NCBI RefSeq assembly: GCF_007565055.1
Contig: NC_044550.1
Location: 84,382,033-84,446,032 of the forward strand
DNA from: Rhinopithecus roxellana
Lineage: Eukaryota > Chordata > Mammalia > Primates > Cercopithecidae
Reading direction: 5' to 3'
Length of the DNA: 64,000 bases
This document shows positions 53,292 through 62,200 of the stretch, piece by piece. Position numbers and translations under genes: made by a program. Under the pieces are notes generated by a model. It saw only the letters and a list, made by a program, of their open reading frames with translations. It made no database searches and was not told the origin of the DNA. Position 1 is the first letter of the stretch. The number at the start of each line of letters is the position of its first letter.

Positions 53292-56200
53292 ATATGCTAT
53301 TTGTTTTTGTAATAATGAATACAACACAACAATTTCCATCTGGAAGACATACTGATGTTTATCTTATGTCACTTAGGGAGAAGCATATTTCTCACATTCT
53401 TTAAAGATGAATTTACTAATTCAAAGTAGAGAGTAGTACTTACATGTACTTATATTAGAATGGTTTCTATGTCTAATATACAAATAATATAAAATTGTAG
53501 AACTTTTAAAAGAATATTTTGGTTTAACAAATTCAGTTGTTTTTTTTTTTTAATACACCTGACCATATTAATGTTTTTCTGAAAAGCTTAATCACATGAC
53601 TGTTTTGGGAAACCTATTTAAAATGCATCTTTTCTTTGCAAAACTAGTTACATGTGGACTGAGGAGGAAAACCAAAGGGATAACTATTTCTCTTAAATCA
53701 GCATAATTTAGTGCTTTGATGTAAGTTTCATGTAGCTCACATTCCACATGTAATTATTTACAGACATCTCAAGGTATGCTTTCCCAAATTGGAAAATTCA
53801 CAGAATTCGTGGTTTTACAGTTGACCAGTTATTCTGCTTGGAAATTCTTGTTTTAAAATTAAAAGTGCTCATGAAAACTGCCAAACTAACAACTTAAAAT
53901 TGAAGTTTCTTATTGGGTCAGTCTTCAAAGTGAAAAACAAAGCAGACAGTAGGAGATTGTCAGAATTTGGGCAGTGTGAATAAGCAATCTAGATATTCCA
54001 GACGCCAACATTAGAGAAAAGAGGTTCACTATAAGAAGAAGCTTACTAATCCTTAGAGCCGGACAAAATGAAATGGGCTGTTTCTTAAAGATGTAGTCTC
54101 CTTTCTAGACATGTTCAAGTAAAGGGTAGCCACCCTTCAGGCATGGGTGGGCTAGACGGTTGTAGTAAACGGTATGAGTTGAACAGATAATTTTTTAGAG
54201 TTCATTCCAAGTCTGAAGTCCTGTTCTTTTTTTCTAAATTTATTTCCCCTCTTTTTTCTATTCTTGCTCTTCAACTTTACCCTAGACTGATGAGAGGCCC
54301 CTCTCTACCCATGTGGATGACATCAGTTCCAAAGAGATGCATTACCCGTTTCTCTGTGGGCCTTTGCCATGGAGGGGGCAGGGGACTCCATTCAGCCCTC
54401 TCAAGGGTCAGCCTCCAGACCCTCTGCAGCTGCTTCTGGGTCATTCATACCCAGTCAGCAAGTGCACCAGGAAAAAGAGGATACAAAAGAAGGGAGAACG
54501 GGTGCTCAAAGGAGTGTTCGTGTTGCACTTCAAAAAAAAAGAGAGAGAGAGAGTGCTTCTGACTTTTTATAAGTTCAGGACTGAAATCTTCCTACAGTGT
54601 GTTGGGAACAGGGAAATGTTTGTGTAAGCAGTTTAGAATAAACCAACTCCTTTGGGAGTTTGCATTTAACCTGAGGATAGAATTCAGGGATCTGTGAACT
54701 TGGTTGGAAAAGAAACAACATGTTTATTTTCACTAACTTCTAACTGAATTTATCATTTCCTTCCATTATGAATGTACCCAACAAATCACCATAGTGTTTA
54801 ACAGTGTCATGACTTTTTCAGTAATAAAAATAGCAGACATTTTCATACCATGTAACACTTGTGTAATCTCAAAATATTATTTATGCTCATCAGAACTTCA
54901 ATACTTCAACGGTTCGGTAGTTATTAGAACCATCATTAGGTTTGTTATTTGTGAATAAACACAATATTACTATATCAAAATTTAATTTCTAATATTTTGA
55001 TAGCTGTGCTTTAATGTAATTGGTTTCCATTGCAATCTTATGTATTTTATTTTATGCATGTAAAAGTATTATTCTCAGAAGGGATTATAGTCTTTACCAG
55101 ACTTCCAAAAGGGTCTGTGGCATAAAAATAGTCAAGAACTCCTCCCCCAAATTTTTTGTCTTTGGGAACCATTTTTAGATTATTTTAATAGACATGTTAT
55201 AAATGCAGCCCACTTAGCCTCTTTCTATATTCAGAAACTGTCGCATTTTTTACAGAGCAGCGTGATTTTTTTTTTTTTTACTGTGGGAACTGCATTGTCC
55301 TTAGTAAATTAACAATCTGAAGAAGCATTATAAGGAAAGAAAAAGCATTTCTTCCCAAGTTGGTGATTAATTTCATGGGAAGAAGAATTTAGATATCATT
55401 TTTCATTTTCCATTTTTATAGGGTATTAAGTTTTCTTCTTTAAGCAGACATAAAACTGAATAACCTTAGTATTTATAAATCCCACCCAGTTAGATAATAC
55501 CAGATATGGCCCAGTTGAGATATGCTGCCTCAATCATTTCCAGGTGGTAAGTATTAAAGGAGGGAGAAGAGTATAGTTATTGATGTTCAAAGTGGCTGGC
55601 TTTGAGGTCACATAGCAGGCATACCAGGCAGAGGGTTAAACCCTATTAACCAAAGCTATACAGACAAGCCATTCATAACCTTCACTGTTTCAGGTTAAAT
55701 ACACTTTCACCACAATAGTCAAAAGTAAAGCAGGTGCTAACAAAATGTTGAGGTTCATCAAGAAATAAAAATAAACATATATATTCTTTTGTCTCAAAAT
55801 CATGTTTTATGAGCTTTATTTTTATTGATTAGGGCGCTTCCATTGTGTAGTTGAAACCTTCCATCTATGAAAAGTATCCTTGTCAAGATAATTTTTGTAA
55901 GTGCAGTTTCTTTTTGTGTTGTTTAAAGCCAGGATAATTTCTGAAGTTTCCAATTTAATTGAATTTTGAGGACCACTCCCAAATCCATTACTGCAACACG
56001 AGAGCATGATTTTAAAGACGTTTGGCTGGGCGCAGTGGCTCAAGCCTGTAATCCCAGCACTTTGGGAGGCCGAGACGGGCGGATCACAAACAAGGTCAGG
56101 AGATCGAGACCATCCTGGCTAACACGGTGAAACCCCGTCTCTACTAAAAAAATACAAAAAACTAGCCGGGCGAGGTGGCGGGCGCCTGTAGTCCCAGCTA

Positions 56201-59200
56201 CTCGGGAGGCTGAGGCAGGAGAATGGCGTAAACCCGGGAGGCGGAGCTTGCAGTGAGCTGGGATCCGGCCACTGCACTCCAGCCTGGGCGACAGAATGAG
56301 ACTCTGTCTAAAAAAAAAAAAAAAAAAAAAGACATATCTGCAAGTTTAAAGACCTTAAAGCTACCAGAGGCACAGCACAGTTAATTGACATGACTCTGCT
56401 CCTCTTTTTCTCTCTTTTTTTTTTTTTTTTTTCACTTTGAAGTTCTACCAAGATGTAAAGGACTGGTGGCTCTTTGGGTTCTATTTCTGTATGCCCTTGG
56501 TGTGCACTGCGATCTTCTACACCCTCATGACTTGTGAGATGTTGAACAGAAGGAATGGCAGCTTGAGAATTGCCCTCAGTGAACATCTTAAGCAGGTAAA
56601 TTCCATAACATCATGAAAATCTGGCCAGGACTGGTTAGTCCTTGACAGCAGCAGGCCTGCAAATACCATCTTTAGTAGAATTAGCCTGATTTCCTAAAAT
56701 AAAAATACTATCTTGTAACTGTTTTCTTTATGGTAATAGTGTTAGAAATTTCTTTTGTAAAATGGGAAGCCTGCTTGTGAAACAAGTGGTCCTGAAGGCT
56801 GGGCCCAGAGAGAGAAGAATTATCCCTCTATTTTGCCAAGAGTGTACTGAGCATGTGTGTATGTGAGTTCATGCATTGAATTGGGCTTAGAACTGTACCA
56901 GGACACAAAGAAGCATATGACTTTCTCCCCATGCAGATTTACAGTCTCATTGTAGAAATAAAATATGCATGCAAAACAACTTGAAAATAGAATCACGGGT
57001 GTGGTAAAAGTAGCCTGTGCTATGGAAAGCCAGGAAGGGTATGAGACAGAGTCATGGGGAAGCCGTTCATGGATGAGGGGGATTGAACCACACTTGGAGG
57101 CTAAATGGGATTTGATGGGGAAGAAGTTGACAGAAAGCATTTCAGGTGGAAGAACAGGAGTCTAGTTAGAATGTGGAATAGGAACCATGCATTTGGGGAA
57201 TGGGAAAAAGGAGATGAACCTCTCCAGAGCAATGTCTAATGTGAGACTTATGCTAGGAAATGGGATCATGTACATTAGAAGAGGTAAAATGTTGGAAGAC
57301 CCAAAGTTCTAGAAGGAATTTGAACATATCAACAGGAGGCTAATGTTGGTTCCTCCTGGGTGAAATTAGAACAGAAAAAGCTGTGGGCTTTCAAGGGCAA
57401 AACTAGACTCATACTTGGCTCTCTGACCTTGGGCAAATTGCTTAATCTCTCTGAACATCTAGTTTCTCATAATATGTATATAATAATACATCCTGGGGAT
57501 TACCTGAGACATGTAAGATGCCTAACAGCACCCAGCGCCTACTAGGTATTAAACAAATGTTAATTTACATTAATTCTAAGAGTAAACCTAGGACTTCAGG
57601 TAAGTTCTCTGTTGCAACAGAAAAGTATATAATGATGGTCAACTACACCAAAAGTTAATGTAAGTTGTTGATGGAGTCTGTAAATCTGTCCTATATAATT
57701 ACCATGTGCAAGCATCATTCCTCATCAGCAACTCTTTTGAACTACTATACTGATTTTTCTGAGCTTCAGCTTTTCATCTGTAAATTGAGCATAATATTTG
57801 AATCAATAGTATTATGAGAATCAAAAGGATGAATGTGTATGCATGTACTTTATAAAATCTAACATGCCATACAAATGTTAGCTATTATCTTTCATTGACA
57901 TTTAGCAGGAAGATTACATTGAGAAACCTTAGTATGACTTTGCTCAGGTATGCAAGTTTCAAATACTCCAGTTGCTTAATATGTTTACAATTATTTCCTT
58001 TCATCCTTGGAATGGAGGTAGTTAGAATGGGTTTGTGAAAAACAGTGTTTTAAAATAGAGATTTTTACATTCATGCCATGATTGAGACTATTTAAGCTAT
58101 GAGTGGTATTTGCTGTGGAAATAATTAAATAAGGTTTAGGAACAATTGTCATATGCTGTTTCATGTTTACATAGCATTTTTTAAGTTTTTAAAGTGCATG
58201 TCCATTTCCATGTCTTTTTCTTATTTGATTCCTCCAAGCACCCTGTGAGATTGGTAGGATATATATTCTTTATTATACAGGTGATTAAGAGGTTTGCTCA
58301 ACTGAATGGAGATTAGAACCCAAGATTTTGCCCTCATGCAGTTAAAGTTCCTTTTGGTGCCCCTCAAAGCTGTAGCAAATCCTAAGAACAGAAGAGCAAG
58401 GGTAGCTGGAGGTCCTGCAGATGGGACTGTGGGAGAACCAGCATAGAGCACAAAGCCTTGCCATCTTGACTAATACACTGGGGGGCTCATAGTTTTGCTT
58501 CTTACTTGGTTGTCTCTAATTTCTCCTCATCGTAATGATGACAGTTTTATCAATCAGGGGTTGTGTTTAGATGCTGAGAACACAAAACCCAAAATAACAG
58601 TTGACCAAGAAGGAGTTTATCTTTCTCCCATAGCAAAAAGTTCAGACATCAAGATTTAGTGGTCAAGCCAACTTAGAGGCCAGGTATCTACTGTTTTGCT
58701 GACCTTTCCTTCAGTCTGAGAAGACAGTAGCAGCAGCTCTACTTTTATATCTGATTTCCAAGCAGCAAGAGGGGAAGAACAGAAAACAACATATCGTGGG
58801 TGTGCATCAAAGGAGTGTCCCTATACTTCTCAGTAGCTCTTCCAGAAACCCATGCAATGGTTTCTATTTCATCTAGTGGGTCAAAACTGTGCCAAGTGGG
58901 CATGTAGATAATTAGGCCAGGTTCCCCAGCTGCCTTAACAAATCAAGACCTGAGTGGTGGTAAAGAAGACAGGAGACTGGATATTGGTTAAGCAAATATC
59001 AGACTATCAGGGCAGTGTACTAATTACTACCTTTTAAAAGCGTTATCCTCTTTGAATATGCACTCAAGAAAGGTAACCTCTCCCCTAATACACTGCTTTT
59101 CTATTTTTCTGGGTACACTGTCTTTCTGGACACACAAAATGACCCTTTAAAAAGAGCCCCCATTCCTGAAGATTTGAATATTTTATTTCTTCCCTCAATC

Positions 59201-62200
59201 ATTACTCCGAAGCCATATCCCAGCTAGCCCAATGACTATGAGAGGTTAAAGAACTCCCAATTCTTTGAGCTAGATTAGCGAGTTATCAAAACTGCCCCAG
59301 AATATTTTTGAATGGCTCAGCCAATCATGTGAGTTTATTATAGGCTTCCCAGACTTAATGTTATATGTTTCAGGTTGAGCCAGCATTACCCTTCCAGGCG
59401 CTGTTTTTAATCAGTTTTATTTGGACATTAGCTGATCCCAATTACAGACAAATTGCATTTTGTGTTCCTAGTCAGGAACACAAATGCATGAAATATAATA
59501 CTCAAATAATGTACGCCAATGAATAGTTGCAGATAATTCCTAATTTATAGTTTTTCTGATCCTGAGCAGACTCAAAGGCATGCAAACCTTCCATGAAGTC
59601 AGTCCAAGGTCAGCATGTTCCAGATTTTCTAGTCCTCACTGCTGGTAATACTTTACCCTCATCCTTCTGCTTGCAAACAATATATAATATTTTTATATGT
59701 CATTAAGAAACTGCATGTCATTAAGAAAAGAATTTAAAGAGCAAAAAATCCCAATAGTAACTGTGTTCAAGATCAGCAAAAGGAAAAAACATAGTGCTAT
59801 GACTTTTCCTTTTCTGCTCCCTACTCCTATTTTGTTTTCCCAAGGTCTTTGTTGATTTTTTTGTCCATGCATTATAATGTGATGTTCAGTCTCCTTGCCT
59901 GCCATGCCATCATTAATGCTAATTAGTTACCTGTTATTAAGAGCCATTAGCTAACCCTTTCCCCCATGCAGTCACACCCCACCCCCTTACACACACACAC
60001 AGGCAGACTCAGCCACCTACACACACACAGCCGCAGACTCAGCTGGCTCACCTCCAGCCAGTTTCCACCTCTTTCCTGGCATATAACCTCTGTCCTGGCC
60101 CTAATAACAAACCTGAGGTCCCCATCCTTCCTGGAAGCTGCCCAGAAGCATCATTAACAATTCCTTGGTTAGAACGCTGACCTCAGAATCTTGAAGAGGT
60201 AGAGACACTGTAAGCCAGGCTGTTCTCCTGGCTCTTCTTTGAATTATTCTTTCCCTGTTGTCTGCTACTTCCTGGTACTGTAGTTCTTGCATCTAGTATA
60301 AAAACACTAAATTCGTTGTCCTTTTTTTTTCTCACTTTCCTTTAGCGCCGAGAGGTGGCAAAAACAGTTTTCTGCTTGGTTGTAATTTTTGCTCTTTGCT
60401 GGTTCCCTCTTCATTTAAGCCGTATATTGAAGAAAACCGTGTATAATGAGATGGACAAGAATCGATGTGAATTACTTAGGTACGATCCTATGTATTCGCT
60501 AGAAAATTGGAGTTTCTCAGATTTTCATTTATAATACTTTTACAAAACCAGCTACGCTACATGCCCATTAGCCCTGAAAATTAAAAGTGCAAAGCTGATT
60601 TTTTTTCTTTAGCTGACATAGCCTATAACTGATCCCAAAATTTGTGCAAGCCACGTCTGTTATCTTGCCACTCCCCTCCTGAGGCTCTGCATAAGGGTTT
60701 GAGCTAACCAAGTAGTGATGTATCTGTAACTGTCCTGCAAAACTGAAACTGCCATTTAAACAGGCACTTTTTACAAAATTCTAACTGCCACCCACAAGAA
60801 ATGGCTTCTGGGCAAGAAAAATGCTTATTCTAGGAATAAATGCTAGTTAGCAGATTTTAAAACAATATTTTCTAATTATTCTACACCATTTTCTTTTGCT
60901 GTAGTTTCTTGCTGCTCATGGATTACATCGGTATTAACTTGGCAACCATGAATTCATGTATAAACCCCATAGCTCTGTATTTTGTGAGCAAGAAATTTAA
61001 AAATTGTTTCCAGGTAAGATGATTTTTCAAGTATTTTTTAAATACAACAAAATGAGTATATTAAACAGTCAACAGACACAGCCAAAATCAGCTGTACTCC
61101 TTTTTAGCAGTGAAGTGAAAATCATGTTTTATTACCCAGAAAGAGAGTCAGATTGTCGGCATAACAGAAAAGCGGTTCCTATTTAGACAACCACAGACAA
61201 AGAGGTTAAAATCAAAAGGACTAAATCACATGCCAGTTTAGAACCGTCCTTTTAGAGAGAAATGTTTCAATGTATGCTCCCGGCCCATAAGACCTATTCA
61301 TACCTTACATTGTCTTAGACTTGAACCAAAGTCTCGACAAAATATAAACTCTATTGTTAAGAAAGCTCTCACTGATTAGACCATCCTGGCCAACATGGTG
61401 AAACCCTGCCTCTACTAAAAATACAAAAATTAGCCTGGCGTGGTGGCAGGCGCCTATAGTCCCCGCTACTCGGGGGGCTGAGGCAGGAGAATGGCGTGAA
61501 TCCGGGAGGCGGAGCTTGCAGTGAACCGAGATCGCGCCACTGCACTCCAGCCTGGACGACAGAGCAAGACTCTGTCTCAGAAAAAAAAAAAAAAAAAAGA
61601 AAGCTCTCATTAAATGCTATTTAATTGTGTACTTAGTAATCGAATCTTCAAGGAAAGTAAATGCTTATTGCTGTGGGAATCTGAACAAACATAATTTTAT
61701 TCAAAATCAGTTTCCTTCTGCTTTCAAACCTCCAGCCAGCTCAGCCACCCACGTCCTTCAGAAGCTCTAAGCTTGTCTTATTGATGTGTCATTTTCTGGT
61801 TCCTGAAATGATTTTAGCATAGGCTTAATCCTCACTGGATTTTGTTATCTTGGACCAGGCTGTTTAACTTTAGTTTACAGTACATATGAGGCAGAGTAGG
61901 GTAGAGGTCAAGAATGCAGGCTCTGGAAGCAAAGAGCCGCGATGGACATCACAGCCCTGCACTTGCTAACTGTCTACCCCAGGTCTGGTTAGTGCCTCTC
62001 CTGCTTTTTCAGTTTTCTCACCTATAAAATTGGATAATCACAGTATCTGTCTCCTAAGAAGGGTAATATATGTAAAATGCTTGAAATAATAAGTGCTCAA
62101 TATGAGTTGATTACTATTAGGGACAGAGTAGAGAGGAAAAACACATGGCACTCTGTGTGCATGGCACTCACAGTCTAAACAGAGCAGACATATATTAACC

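Noticed and set aside
54290..54627. Three overlapping frames of 67 to 104 codons in intron 4
   Set aside because: No recognisable domain and no clear acceptor and donor pair. They include a (GA)n tract, so chance is more likely than a cassette exon.
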